Below are positions 44,870-56,800 of a DNA stretch of 64,000 nt, piece after piece (the stretch's first letter is position 1; every line of letters begins with the position of its first letter). Source of the DNA: Cinnamomum chago (lineage: Eukaryota; Streptophyta; Magnoliopsida; Laurales; Lauraceae); assembly GCA_038049695.1 (NCBI GenBank), contig CP142456.1:74051422-74115421 (forward strand), written 5' to 3'. The notes below the pieces were generated by a model that did no database searches, was not told the origin of the DNA, and worked only from the letters and a program-made list of their open reading frames with translations. The position numbers and the translations under genes were made by a program.

Positions 44870-45746
44870 GAGTCTTAGATTTATGGATTCCATACCCATA
44901 TCTATTTATGTTCTCGTGTCTACATCCATTTTATTATATGTATGTGTATAACATAAGACACATTGTCTTTTCCGGCGTAAACTTTTCGATATAAGTTATC
45001 TCCAAAACCTTGGGGCTACATTATGAACAGCAGTTTCTTGGTGACATGTATTTATTCATCTAAATTAGGCGTTGATTGTTTTTTTTTTTAATTTCCATAT
45101 CTGCTATCCTTTGTTGTATCTTAATTACTGTATATTTTTAGAATTCTCAATTCATGCTCATGTTTAAGAAATATAAAATTTTCTTTTATGCACTCCAATA
45201 CTGAAAAAAAAAATATCATTACCGCTGGAAAAAAAATTTGGTTGGTCTGCACGGTATGTGGAAGTAGAAATTTTACTTATTCCATTGCAGGATGGAGCGT
45301 CAACATCAGCTTCCTCTCCGACTGCATCGCATGATATATTGCATAGCAGAGCCTCCTCTCCGATTGCATCACCGACTGCATCGCATGATATATTGCATAG
45401 CAGAGCCTCCTCTCCGACTGCATCCCATGATATATTGCATAGCAGAGACGGCTCTAACATCGTCGCCATTGATACTATAAAGAACACGGTAAGTTTGACT
45501 CAAACATAATTCGATTTTTTGCTTTTGACGATTGATTTAGATTTATATTTAAGATTTTTGAAAAATATTTGCCTTTATAAAAAAAATCATGCCATCCATA
45601 TATAGGCATTTGACCAACAATTACTTCCTATTTATATTTTAATTTACTTTCAACTAACCTCTCTCTATCAAATATCCACGCCCCATGAATGGGAAGGCAA
45701 AAGGTATATGAGGTTTTCCAAAATATGGTGACCAATCTTGAATTTT
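44870..45746 (+). repeat. Segmental tandem duplication, copy 1 (with exon 45291-45488)
   Basis: Highly similar to 46068-46919 over about 0.85 kb, starting at GAGTCTTAGATTTATGGATTC and ending at GTGACCAATCTTGAATTT. The offset is about 1.2 kb. Confidence 0.93.
45291..45488 (+). CDS. Putative cassette exon (66 codons) of an unknown gene, copy 1
   Basis: Borders are TTCCATTGCAG and GTAAGTTTGAC, both strong plant splice sites. The open frame encodes a Ser/Ala/His-rich, repeat-built peptide: the 14-residue unit ASSPTASHDILHSR occurs three times, one copy with a short insertion, and then DGSNIVAIDTIKNT. Length is a multiple of three, phase 0 at both ends, so it could be included or skipped without a frame change. 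I do not recognise a parent protein. Flanking exons were not identified. The pattern is compatible with a real exon or with a non-coding RNA exon. Confidence 0.45.
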
Positions 45747-46067
45747 CAAGCCTGTTGCAATTTTTTTATATATTTATTTTTCTTATGATATCTGCTCAAA
45801 AAATCCCCAACATAGTTGGGACTTGGGATAAGGCTTTAATGATGATGATGAAGACAATGATATTCGCTCAAAAAAAAAAAAAACTTTCATTAAATTACTC
45901 TTGTGAAAATTTATCAGCATTATCATGCTATAAGCCTTTAAGGACTGCATAGTTCAATGAAACTTAAAAATATTTTAATAACAAGGTAAAATGTTTCAAC
46001 TCAGAAATCATAATACTGTATCCAAATAGTATTTCCTGAGTGCAATAGTGCTTATCCATGTTTGTAT

Positions 46068-46919
46068 GAGTCTTAGATTTATGGATTCCAGACCCATACC
46101 TATTTTTGTTCTCGTGTCTACATCCATTTTATTTTATGTATGTGTATACATAAGACACATTGTCTCTTCCGGCGTAAACTTTTCGATTTAAGTTTTCTCC
46201 AAAACCTTGGGGCTACGTTATGAACAGCAGTTTCTTGGTGACATATATGTATTTATTCATCTAGATTAGGCGTTGATTGTTTTTTTTTTTTTTTAATTTC
46301 CATATCTACTATCCTTTGTTGTATCGTAATTACTGTATATTTTTAAAATTTTCAATTCATGCTTATGTTTAAGAAATATAAAGTTTTCTTTTATGGACTC
46401 CAATTTTGAAAAAAAAATTATTATTACCGCTGAACAAAAAAATTGGTTGGTCTGCATGGTATATGGAAGTAGAAATTTTACTTATTCCATTGCAGGATGG
46501 AGCGTCAACAGCAGCCTCCTCTCTGACTGCATCGCATGCCTCCTCTTCAACTGCATCGCATGATATACTGCATAGCAGAGCCTCCTCTCCAACTGCATCC
46601 CAAAATATATTGCATAGCAGAGACGGCTCTAACATCGTCGCCACTGATACTATAAAGAACACGGTAAGTTTGACTCCAACATAATTCGATTTTTTGCTTT
46701 TGACGATTGATTTAGATTTATATATAAGATTCTTTAAAAATATTTGCCTTTATAAAAAAAAACATGATGTCCATAAGCATTTGACCAACAATTACTTCCT
46801 ATTTATATTTTAATTTACTTTCAACTAACATCTCTCTCTATCAAATATCCACGCCCCATGAATAGGAAGGCAAAAGGTATATGAGGTTTTCCAAAATATG
46901 GTGACCAATCTTGAATTTC
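46068..46919 (+). repeat. Segmental tandem duplication, copy 2 (with exon 46496-46663)
   Basis: See copy 1. A 27-29 bp direct repeat (AGTGCTTATCCATGTTTGTA then TGAGTC) lies at about 46046-46072 and again at 46968-46994, bracketing this copy and marking the duplication joints. Confidence 0.93.
46496..46663 (+). CDS. Putative cassette exon (56 codons) of the unknown gene, copy 2
   Basis: Same splice borders as copy 1 (TTCCATTGCAG, GTAAGTTTGAC). The frame is intact and encodes DGASTAASSLTASHASSSTA, then SHDILHSR and one more ASSPTAS...ILHSR unit before DGSNIVATDTIKNT. It has one repeat unit fewer than copy 1; length is still a multiple of three. Preservation of frame and splice sites in both copies despite unit-number change argues for selection or for a young duplication. 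Confidence 0.45.
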
Positions 46920-49371
46920 TTATATAATGGTATTAAATGTAGTATGTTTGTTTATCCATGTTTGATAATAGTGCTTATCCATGTTTGTATGAGTCCACAA
47001 TACTACTGTAGTAGGATGAGAGAAGAATGGCAATAAGAAGACAACTACAGTCCAAAATCACTCAAACCGATAATCATACAGATCATCATTTGCTTACCAC
47101 TACCGCCTATTGTAAGCCCGTAACCCCAGCAGCCCCGCTTGATCAATGTTCTTGTAATGCATAAGTTCAACAATGAGACCCCAGAAATGAGTCCTTGTCT
47201 TTATCAATAAAAGTGCCTTCACTCTCCTAAAGCGATCTCATAATGAGGTGGATCAGATGATGGAGATTTACCCTTTTGAAGGAAAGTCCAAAATAATGAG
47301 AGAGGTTTAGGGGAGGAAATTGGGTGAGATTGTTGTTATTATTATCTTAATGGGAGTAAAAGAGGGAGAGATGATAGAGATCATAATAGGTATTAAAAAT
47401 TTAAGACTTAAGTCTCGGGAATGAGAGAGGGATTTTAGGGGAGGTGAATGGGTTGAGATTGCTGATATTATTAACTTATTAGAGAGATTTAGGGAGGAGA
47501 TTCTGAAATGAGTAGTTGTTCACAATGCCAAAGCCAAAGCATTGTATGACTTTCTTAGTATTTCTTCGAGAAGAGGACTCCCTACATGCGGACTTGGCAC
47601 TTCTTCCCTGTAGCTTTAATATATATATATAATGGTCGGATAAGAGATGGTCAAAAAAAAAATTTTATATTGATCAAAATTTCGACAGGATTATGTTTGT
47701 GTCTAAAACTGATACCAGACGAAGTTTTTAAAAAAAAATCAGTTGGGCGGGTGAAGGTGCAGAGTTTGATACAATGAGGGCTTTCTTCTTCTTGCAGGTC
47801 TATTTGTCTGGTTTGAGTTTATAATGTAGTGGGTACTCTTATTTTCTTGATGTACTTCGATCCTGAAAAAAGATATTATGATGTGGGTGAAAACAGAAAA
47901 GAAAGAAGAAGAAAATGAGTAAAAAACAAAAACATAAATTCTGATGTGGGTAAATATTCTGATGTGTATACACTTTTGCCGATCAATCGTGACCACCCAT
48001 CGTCATGGCAGTTTTATAAGCTACACAAATAAAATTTTCCAGATTGAGTTGGGCGATGAACCAACTGACCTATTTATACAAATGATCTAAACTCAGAATG
48101 AATGGATTAAAAATAAGAAGCTGAAAACCAACCAACCAACCTGTATATCTGATCTAAAAATAAGGCTGTAATTTATCAAGTTTTTGTGATTATTTTGATT
48201 AGCATCTTTTTTAATCTTGTATAACATGGACGTGTGATTTATACTTTTTAATTTATAAGTTGAATTTATGAATATTTATAATAGAGTTAAATTCAAGGTT
48301 GAGTTTAGGGGTTTTGACATATTAATCCTTCTTAAAGCTAATTTTTTCAATTTAATGACCGGAACTCAATTAATGTCACGAAAGTCGCTCGACTGTGGTC
48401 AACATTTTTTTTTTTAAATTTTGCCCCATATCCGATGATATCATGGGAACAGTATAGGTAACATAAATTGATTTTTATATATATTATGGGATTCTCTCTT
48501 GATATGATGTCTTTTATGCAGCATCTCTGGGAGAAATTTTTTCAAATGATAGAACCCGAGAAATGGTAGTCAGATGTGTACCTTTTTACAAAAATGTCAT
48601 CTTTCATGTTCTATAAAAAAATAAATTCGCTTAATGCTTACAAAAAATTTATTATAAAGAAACTGACAAATCCCATGGCATCATGGGATTTGGGGTAAAA
48701 AAGTTTTAAAAAAATATTTACCAGAGTCAAGTTGACTTTGGTGACATTATCTGAATTTCAGTCATGAAATTGGAAAATCTAAATTTAAGGAGGATTCATA
48801 TGTCAAAATCCCTTGATTTTATTCCCCAAAACAATACCGACAGTATCATTACCAAACAAGTTCATGTTACCAAACAACTTCTCCACAGCTCAATCTCAAT
48901 ACAACATATTCTTTGCACGGCCCCATCTCAGCAAAAAATTGGGAACAATAAAGGAACAATGCCAAATAGACTCTTATAGACTAAAAGATCTTACACAAAA
49001 AAAAAAGAAAAAAAAAAAAAGCGTTAAGAGGGTCTACTTTTTTAGTACCCCGACCTATGAGGTTGGGACCCAAGAGAGCCCCCCGCACAAGTGGGAAGAG
49101 AAAGCCCATAAAATGGGAAGGATATCTCACACAAACATTGGAGAAAGAGAAGCTCACAAAGTGGGAAGAGTGACATACTCGATCGATCTTCGCAGCTAGG
49201 TGACATGCGGGGTTGCCAACCAATTGAACAAAACCCTTGTTGATTAGAGGGTCTACTTGGATGATCATATTCTGGTTGTTGTTTATTAATGAGTGTTGAT
49301 CGTATCTGCAAATTATTATACCTACTAATAATAAAAGGGCAGAGCGTTTTAACTTCATGAATTTCATCCTA
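46920..49371. other. No recognised gene
   Basis: A/T-rich intergenic DNA. 49060-49170 holds GTGGGAAGAGAAAGCCCATA-type words, related in inverse orientation to 41055-41150. Poly-A lies at 48998-49020. Confidence 0.5.
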
Positions 49372-49475
49372 TGCCTCATAGATTACAATGCATGGCATGT
49401 TGTGGTCACGGAAAACTCTCCCTGTTAGACCAATTGGTTAAATATATGAGCTTATTATCTTTCATTGGCTTTCAG

Positions 49476-49847
49476 ACATCTACAATCCCTAAAGATGAGC
49501 TAGGAGCAGCTCTAGAGGGAACTTCAATGGAGAATAAGACTCTTATAATCGCAGTCGCAAACAAAGCTTGTACAGAAGAGGGGAGCTTTCTAGATCTCTT
49601 GTTGCAAAGCTTCCAAGTTGGTGAAGGTACACAGTTATTGAGCAATCATCTTCTCCTCGCAGCCATTGACCAGACAGCTTTTGAACAGTGCAATCTGAGG
49701 ATGCTACATTGCTATAAACTGATGACTGATGGTGTCGACTTTTCCGGGGAGAAAACATTTATGTCTTCTGACTATCTAAAAATAACATGGATGAAAACTC
49801 TCTTCCAAGCTACTGTACTAAGACGCGGATACAACTTCATTTTTACA
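49476..49847 (+). pseudogene. Middle exon of a PF03407-type nucleotide-diphospho-sugar transferase
   Basis: The exon follows TGGCTTTCAG and ends at GTGAGT (49848). Its 124 codons are fully open: KDELGAALEGTSMENKTLII, then VANKAC, LDLLLQSFQVGEGT, LLLAAIDQTAFEQC, LHCYKL, TDGVDFSGEKTFMSSDYLKI, and VLRRGYNFIFT. This is the first half of the PF03407 domain (At4g15970-like); the next exon should begin with the DxD block, as at 8723. That exon is absent because a LINE in the opposite orientation begins about 50-75 bp after the donor. Probably a disrupted gene copy. No stop occurs inside the exon. Confidence 0.85.
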
Positions 49848-49921
49848 GTGAGTTCCAAGATAGAAGATCTTACACAATAACTTTTCCTAAATCTCTTAAT
49901 TACTCTACTATCTATATTTTG

Positions 49922-50185
49922 CTAGACTAACCAAACCAAACATTTTCCCACTAGGTGGTGTTTAATAGTTTCTTTCCAACTTCTCTTGGGTCTCCCTCTC
50001 CCTCTCCTACTTCTGGCAATCTCCATGCTTTCATACATTTTAACAGGTGCCTCCGTTGGACGCCTTCTTACATGGTCGAACCATCTCAGTAAATTTTCTC
50101 TCATTTTATCTACAATCGATGCTATTCCTACTTTGCCCATAATTTCCTCATTCCTAATCCTATCTCTCCTCATGATCCCGCACAT
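49922..50185 (-). pseudogene. LINE C-terminal segment
   Basis: Encodes MRENLLRWFDHVRRRPTEAP, RGRGRPKRSWKETI and KHHLVGKCLVWLV, the standard C-terminus of plant RTE/L1-like non-LTR ORFs. It is in the same frame as the palm segment but separated by stops near 50330-50428. Confidence 0.85.
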
Positions 50186-50425
50186 CCATCATAGCATTCT
50201 CATCTCCGCAACTTCCATCTTCTTAACATGATTATGCTTTATTGTTCAACACTCTGATCTATATAACAACGCAAGACGTACCGCCACCTTATAATACTTT
50301 CCTTTAACCTTGAGGGGGACTTTCCGATCACACAAGACCCTCGAAGCACTCCTCCATTTGGTCCACCCGGCCTGAATCATGTGACTTACATCAATATCAA
50401 TTTCTCCATCATGTGGCACCCTAAA

Positions 50426-51007
50426 TCAAAGGTACCTAAAGTTTTCTTTCTCTATAATCTTTTGTATGCCCAAACGTACTTCTATGTTACCAGGTGTCCT
50501 ACTTTGATTAAACTTGCATTCCATATATTCTGTCTTGCATCGACTTAGCCTAAACCATTTTGTCTCTAACGTTTTCCGCCACAATTCTAGCTTAGCATTC
50601 ACTCCTTCTCTCGTCTCATCCACTAAAACAATGTCATCTGCAAATAACATACACCACGGCACCTCATCTTGAATATGTCTTGTAATCTCATCCATAACTA
50701 GGGCAAACAAGTATGGGCTTAATGTTGAGCCTTGGTGTAGACCAATCGTGATAGGAAACTCTTTAGTCTCTCCGCCAGTCGTTCTTATCAATGTCACAAC
50801 TCTATCATACATACCCTTTATTGCCTCAATATATGCGACACACACTCTTTTCTTTTCCAATACTCTCCATAGAATCTCCCTATGAACCCGGTCATAGGCC
50901 TTCTCCAAGTCAATGAACACCATATGTAAATCTCTCTGACCTTCTCTATACTGTTCCATTAACCTTCTCAGGAGAAAGATAGCCTCCATGGTTGACATCC
51001 CAGGCAT
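50426..51007 (-). pseudogene. LINE reverse transcriptase, palm segment
   Basis: Encodes STMEAIFLLRRLMEQYREGQ, VFIDLEKAYDRVHR, VVTLIRTTGGETKEFPITIG, LHQGSTLSPYLF and MLFADDIVLVDET. These are RT blocks A to D of plant RTE-type LINEs. The catalytic Asp pair (FADD) is intact. The family starts much further upstream, so the apparent Met start is internal. A frame change separates it from the fingers segment (51133-51675) and a stop from the C-terminal part. It would have driven target-primed reverse transcription. Confidence 0.9.
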
Positions 51008-51132
51008 GAACCCAAATTGATTCTCTAAAAGTTTGTTGTTCTTCTTAGTCTTCTCTCAATAACTCTCTCTCATAATTTCATCGTATGGCTCATCAATTTA
51101 ATCCCGCGACAGTTCGCACAGTTCTGAATATC

Positions 51133-51675
51133 TCATTTGTTCTTGTATATGGGTATAAGACTTTTCCTCCATCTATCAAGCATATTCTTGCTCTTTAGCA
51201 CTACATTAAAAAGCTTTGTCAACCAACTTATGTCATCCTCCCCCAAGCACCTCCAGACCTCAATAGAGATACCATCTGGCCCAACCGTTTTTCCATTATT
51301 CATCATTTTCAATACTTTTTTAACTTCTTCTCTACTGATTCTCCTATAGAACATATGATTCGATTCTTCCCTAGAAATGGTAAGTTGCTTCAATTGTATA
51401 TCACTACTACTGCTTTCGTTAAATAACTTGTAGAAGTAGCTCTTCCAACGGTCATTTATCTCCTCTTCCTTTACTAATGCATTTTCATCATCATCCTTAA
51501 TACATTTAACTTGGTTTAAGTCCTTGGTCCGCCTATCTCTGGCTTTGGCAAACTTGAATATCTCTCTTTCGCCTTCCTTAGTGTTGAGGCGCTTATATAG
51601 CTCCTCAAATGCCTTTGCCTTTGCCTCACTAACTGTGTTTTTTGTTTCTCTTTTTGCTTCTTTATACCTATCCAA
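51133..51675 (-). pseudogene. LINE reverse transcriptase, N-terminal (fingers) segment
   Basis: Encodes a basic helical part (YKEAKRETKNTVSEAKAKAF), then IKDDDENALVKEEEINDRWK, REEVKKVLKMMNNGKTVGPD and GISIEVWRCLGEDDISWLTK, the region upstream of RT block A in plant RTE LINEs. It lies in a different frame from the palm segment; the joint region (51008-51132) still reads FGFMPG-type RT sequence in the palm frame, so at least one indel lies there. Confidence 0.85.
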
Positions 51676-51813
51676 ATTCGCTTTATTTCGAACATTTTGT
51701 CAAGTTTTAAAGCACTATCTTTTAACTCTTATCTTGTCTTGGACGGCCTCGCTCCACCACCATGCCTCTTTCTGTGCCGGAGCACCCCCTTTAGATTCTT
51801 TTGCTAGACTATT

Positions 51814-52037
51814 ACTATAAAAAAAAAGAGAGACATTTAGCTGTGGAAAAACAATTGTCTTTTGCGGTGGTTTTTTTCTACCACCAAAAGTGGGTTTTTT
51901 TTTTCAGTGGAATTTTTTTCCCACTAAACCTACCATAATGGTATCTTAATAGACCATCTTCACTACACTATTACGGCAGTTTTAACCGCCTCTAAAGGCA
52001 ATTCTTTTCGTTGCTAAAAGTCTCCTTTTTTTAGTGT
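51814..52037. mobile_element. MITE-like element with CACTA-type ends (about 220 bp)
   Basis: The left edge CTATAAAAAAAAAGAGAGAC and the inverted right edge CACTAAAAAAAGGAGAC, each followed by TTTAGC, form an imperfect 25-bp inverted repeat. Inside are ACCACCAAAAGTGGG and CCACTAAACC-type words. It contains no ORF. Edges are approximate. Confidence 0.45.
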
Positions 52038-52158
52038 ATATTACATGATGCAATTTGTTTTTGTGAACACGTTACTAGAAATGCAAATTTAAATTGTTGT
52101 TGTGTATTGAGATAACACATATTGCAATGATCTAAGCATGACATACATATATATATAC

Positions 52159-52400
52159 GGGGCCAGCTCTCCTAAGCTGAAGCTTATCTTATCCTAAGAT
52201 AAAACATTGTTGGTCTCACAAATCAAATTCTATTATCATTGTTTTTTGCACGATGATTGTCTCCAAAATCAAGATAAATCCAATCAGAACTGGATTTTTT
52301 AGTTTCATCATGCAAAAAACAAATTTAATCAATTTTAATTTGTGGGACCAGCACTATTCCAGTTTAGGATAAGGTAAGCTTCAGCTTAGGAGAACCCTGC
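52159..52400. mobile_element. MITE with long terminal inverted repeats (about 240 bp)
   Basis: The left arm GGGCCAGCTCTCCTAAGCTG continues AAGCTTATCTTATCC and pairs with the right arm, whose sequence includes GGATAAGGTAAGCTTCAGCT then TAGGAGAACCCTGC. A second inner pair (TGGTCTCACAAATC / TTTGTGGGACCA) extends the palindrome to about 60 bp. TA-rich flanks suit a TA-type target site. Confidence 0.8.
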
Positions 52401-53442
52401 TCTCTCTCTATATATATATTTATTTATTTATGAAATACATGGTGACAATGGAACTCCTTTGTAAACCATGTGAGTTAATTTGCTTATGATATGTGATGAG
52501 TGTTTCGGGCACCACCGGTCAAGTGATATGCAATTAATGTAAAAATTAATGAAGAGAGAGAGAGGGTTTATAGTGGTTCGGTCGGTGTGACCTACGTCCA
52601 CTTTAACTGATGATGACTTTACTGCTCTGGAGAAGAGATTACAAAGTATGAGATTACAATGATGGTCTGAAAGTAGATAAAAGTTGTTTGTCCTCTAGTG
52701 TTGATAGGACTCTCTTTTTATAGTCTTCCCCTAACGGACGGGGGCGATTCCTCAGCGACGTACGCTCCATTCTGGTGGAGTCTTCCGAACCGTCCTCAAC
52801 AGACGAGCATGTAAGATTTCATCCGCAGGACTTGGCAAAGCTGGTAGATGGAACGACGCGCGCGCTGACTTTGTCATTCAATGGATCCGGACCTGACCCT
52901 TAATGGGTGGGTGAAGACCCGGGCTCATCATGGACTTGAGTCAGTTCGACCTGACCCGCTGTCATGGACTGAGCCGTTTGGGCCTAACCCGTCATTGCGG
53001 ACCGAGTCATTTGGGCCTGGCCCATCATTTGGCCCTCAATGTCTCGCGCCAAAGAAGATTTTGAAAGGGAGATTTTTGGAATATCCACGCTTTTTCATGC
53101 CAAGCAATTTGTAGCTTTTCCAACAGAGTCCTTCCGGTGGTTCTTTCCCTCTTTGAATTTCCCTTTTAATATATGTACTCCGCAGAGGGGGTCCGGGGGT
53201 GTCCCCCGGCGGTTGTCGAGCTGAACGGTCAGCTCGCGGGGGCCCAGGGGGCAGCGCCCCCGGCGGGGGTTCGGGGGCTGGCCCCTAGCCTTCGTCAGGC
53301 GGGTCGACCTAACCCTCCTCATCTTCCTTTGGAGTTGGTCATTCTTCTTTTGAATTTCACAGAAGTGTTCTCGTGGCTCAGGGCTGTTCTCCTTTGTTCT
53401 TTTGGCTTGGTGTTCTTCTCCTTGAAAACCCTAGTGCATAGG
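52401..53442. promoter_or_regulatory. Upstream region of the antisense gypsy ORF, probably LTR-related
   Basis: No gene. GC-rich in its second half: repeated GACTGAGCCGTTTGGGCCTA / GACCGAGTCATTTGGGCCTG units at 52970-53020, and a G/C-palindromic block at 53185-53290 with GGGGGTCCGGGGGTGTCCCC and GAGCTGAACGGTCAGCTC. Such palindromic GC blocks are common in plant LTRs. Because the gypsy pol lies on the - strand to the right, this should include that element's 3' LTR in inverse orientation, but boundaries could not be set. Confidence 0.4.
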
Positions 53443-53450
53443 CTATAAAT
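53443..53450 (+). promoter_or_regulatory. TATA box of the antisense ORF
   Basis: TATAAATA in the context GGCTATAAATAGAGAGGG, 175 bp before the ATG at 53625, followed by a CT-rich leader. Confidence 0.6.
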
Positions 53451-53830
53451 AGAGAGGGTTTTTTGCCCATTTTGCTTTTCACTTTGGGTTCTTTTTCTTT
53501 TTATCTTCTTCTTGCTAAAAGGAAGAGAGAAGGGGCTGTTATTCATCTTCCCTTGGGCTGCTGTTCATCTTCTTTAAGTTTTCTTTTTGTTCAAGAAAGG
53601 AAAGAAAAAAGGACTACCATCACCATGGAGCATCAGCCTACTGCTACCGGAGCATCGTCGTCGTCTGCCCTCACCACGCCTGGGGCGCCCGCGCCTGGGC
53701 GACCAATGCCCTTGTCGCCCACGCCAGCTGCCGTGTCGTCTGTTGTCACCACGCCAGGGGCGCCCGTGCCTGGTCGATCAGCGCCCTTGTCGCCCACGCC
53801 AGTCACTGCGTCATCCGCCTTCGTGCCTGC

Positions 53831-56800
53831 CAGGGGCGGAACCAGGAATTTTGTTTAGGGGGGGCCAAAAAAAAAAAACTTGAAACAAAATTGTAAAATT
53901 TAGTAAAAAAATATGCAATAATCAAGTTATTGAAGTTGTGCTCGACGTTCTTTCATTGAGTTGAAATCATCAATTATTGTTTCAATACTGAATCTCTCTA
54001 CAATCTCTTTTTCAATATATACAATTAAATAATCCGTAAGAAATTCATCTTCCATTTTGTTGCGAAGTGCAGTTTTAACAATCTTCATGGCTGAGAATGC
54101 TCGTTCTGTTGTTGCTGTTGAAACTGGAAGAGTTAATATAAGACATATCAATCGATATATGAGATGATAGATGTTTGACTTTCCCATTTCTACTAATCCA
54201 TTGCAAAGTTCGGATGTGGTCTTCATTTCCTTCAAATATGGATGGTGAGTTACATCACGCTCATAATGTTGTAGCTGGAACTTCAAATGGATTTTTTCTT
54301 GATCATTAAAATCTTGAGGATAAAATTGACTCACAAGATTACAAATATCATCAATCTTGAATGACATGTAACCATTCCTGGGATCCAAGGCAGAACTAAG
54401 AATGAGAAGTTGCATAGTACGATCATTAAACTTTCTATTTAACTCTTGTAATTGAGAGTCCACTACAGCAGTAAAGACATCCACTCGATAATGATGCTCC
54501 ATTGTAACTGGATATTGTTGATGGCGAACTCGACCTCTACCTGTAGTATATCGAGCATCCATATCAGGAATATGTATGTCATGTTCTTTGCAGAACAACA
54601 ATACTTTATCAAGTAATTTATTCCAGCCACTTTCCCTCAACTCTTGAATGATCGCTTTTGTAGTAGAGACTAAGTGCATAGCATTTAAAATATCTTGAGA
54701 TTTGAGTTGTAAAGCTTGGCACAAATCATTAGTAACTCCTAATATTTCTTTCATAAGATGCAAATTAAAGACGAACTCAAAAGATGTTATTGTATCATAA
54801 GCTGAGTCTGCATCCCCACGTTGAGTATATGTAGATCCATCATCAATAATATTCTTAAGAACTGAACATGTTGCATTATACATATTTAATAAGCTGCATA
54901 AAGACTTATAATGAGAACTCCAACGAGTATCGCATGCCCGTTGCAAAGTGCCAATTTGATTAAGCCCTTTACCAGTTTCAACTTTATCAATGGCAATCAA
55001 ACGTTCAAGTTCAGCAGCTTGAGCAGCTTGTAATTCATCATGACGCTTGCAAGATGCACCAACAATATTGATGATAAAATTTAGTTTCGAGAAAAACTGG
55101 TGGATATGAATAACTTCGCTGGAAGCCGCAACCAAAGTCAACTGGAGACGATGAGCTAAACAATGAACATAGTATGCATATGGGCAATCATTCAGAAATA
55201 AAGCCTGTAACCCATTCCATTCACCACGCATGTTACTTGCACCATCATATCCTTGCCCCCGAACATTTTGAATGCTTAGATTATAATGAGAAAGCACCGC
55301 TGATATCTCTTTTTTGAGAGTTTGTGATGCTGTATTTTTAACATGAACAAGACCAAAAAATCTCTCACGTATAAACCCTTTTTTGTCAACAAATCTTAAA
55401 ACAAGAGCCATTTGCTCTCTCTTAGATTGATCTCGAGCTTCATCCACAATAATACAGAATTTTGCATCATCAATTTCCTCTCGAATTGCATTTCGAACTT
55501 TCTCTGAAAAAATATGTAAGATTTCTTTTTGGATTTTAGGTGAAGTATATGTAGCATTTCCAGGGGCTTTATCTAGTACAACATCCGCAACCTTTTCATT
55601 ATATGATGCCAGAATTTTAATCATTTCAATGAAATTACCGCGGTTCTTAGAGTCTGAATGTTCATTGTGACCTCTGAAAGCACACGCTTGAAAAGTAAGC
55701 CAACGGACAACATCTATAGAGGTCTTCAATCGCAATCTGTTGTTTGCAATTTGGATAGAAGACTGTGTATGGAGTGCCTTCTCGATATGTTGCAATTGAT
55801 TCATCAAATCTCTACAAGATTGTTCAGATGCATTATGCGGTGAGTTTGGATCTTTTCCTATATGATTTAAGAAAGCACACTTCTTTCCATCATTGACTTT
55901 CTTCCAGTTACGAAATCCTTCAACAATAAATGCACTTGCTCCAAAACGCCCAGTTGTCTTTTTATTAAAGAGAAAGCATGGGAGACAAAATGTTGCATCT
56001 TTCACAAGAGAATACTCTAACCAAGAAGGAAACATTCTAAACCAAGAAGACTGAAATCGCCGTGGATGTTTTTCCGATCCAGAAAGCGGATAAACAAAAA
56101 GCATATGTTGATAAGGCCCAGCTTTGATGTAAGCATGTCTAATTTCATCTTGTTGATCAACATGATATTCCCAAATTTGACGGCGCAATCCTGGATCACG
56201 CTCTAAAGAAGCAATATCAATTTCTCTAATTTCAACTCTTGGAGATTTTGATGGGCGTGATCTTTGTGGTTCTTGAGATAAATCATTGGTTATAGAGGGC
56301 GATATTGTACTATCTTCTAAATTTTGAGCATTTTTCCTCTTAAAAAATGAATCAATAGTTGATGATTTAACCATGGTCAGGACTCCTATAAAAAAATCAG
56401 AAATTAAAATCATATAAAATTATTATTAACTGCAGTAATTAAAAAAAACAAATAGAATTCAATTAATTACTAAAAAATAAAGAAAACACAAAGCACAAAT
56501 ATCCTATTAGGAGATTTATATTACACATCAAAAAGGACAATATAACAAATTAACAATTAGCAAATCAAAAATATAAAACGTCCCACTCAGTCACTCACAT
56601 ATAAGTGAAATAAAATAATACAAAAGTTGAAAGTTGACTCACGTATAAGTGAAATAAAATAATACAAAAGTTGAAAGTTGAAACACATGAGTAGATGACA
56701 GGTTCAAGATGAGTCTGCCGGTCCGGCGGTCCCGGTGGTGACTGCCGTTGATAGCGTGAATCGCGGTGCGGCCGTGCGGGTGGGTTGAGATTGAGAAAGT

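Larger units (their letters stand above)
49900..51800 (-). mobile_element. RTE-like LINE, 5'-truncated
   Basis: Three consecutive - strand segments encode LINE reverse transcriptase: 51133-51675, 50426-51007 and 49922-50185. Family wording includes TVGPDGISIEVWRCLG, FIDLEKAYDRVHREILW, GLHQGSTLSPYLFALVMDEI, the catalytic FADD at 50633-50644, and a C-terminal RWFDHVRRRPTEAP/RGRGRPKRSW block. No endonuclease domain was found. The 5' edge lies at about 51800 next to a MITE-like element. The 3' edge lies in the intron after the PF03407-like exon at 49847. Confidence 0.9.
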
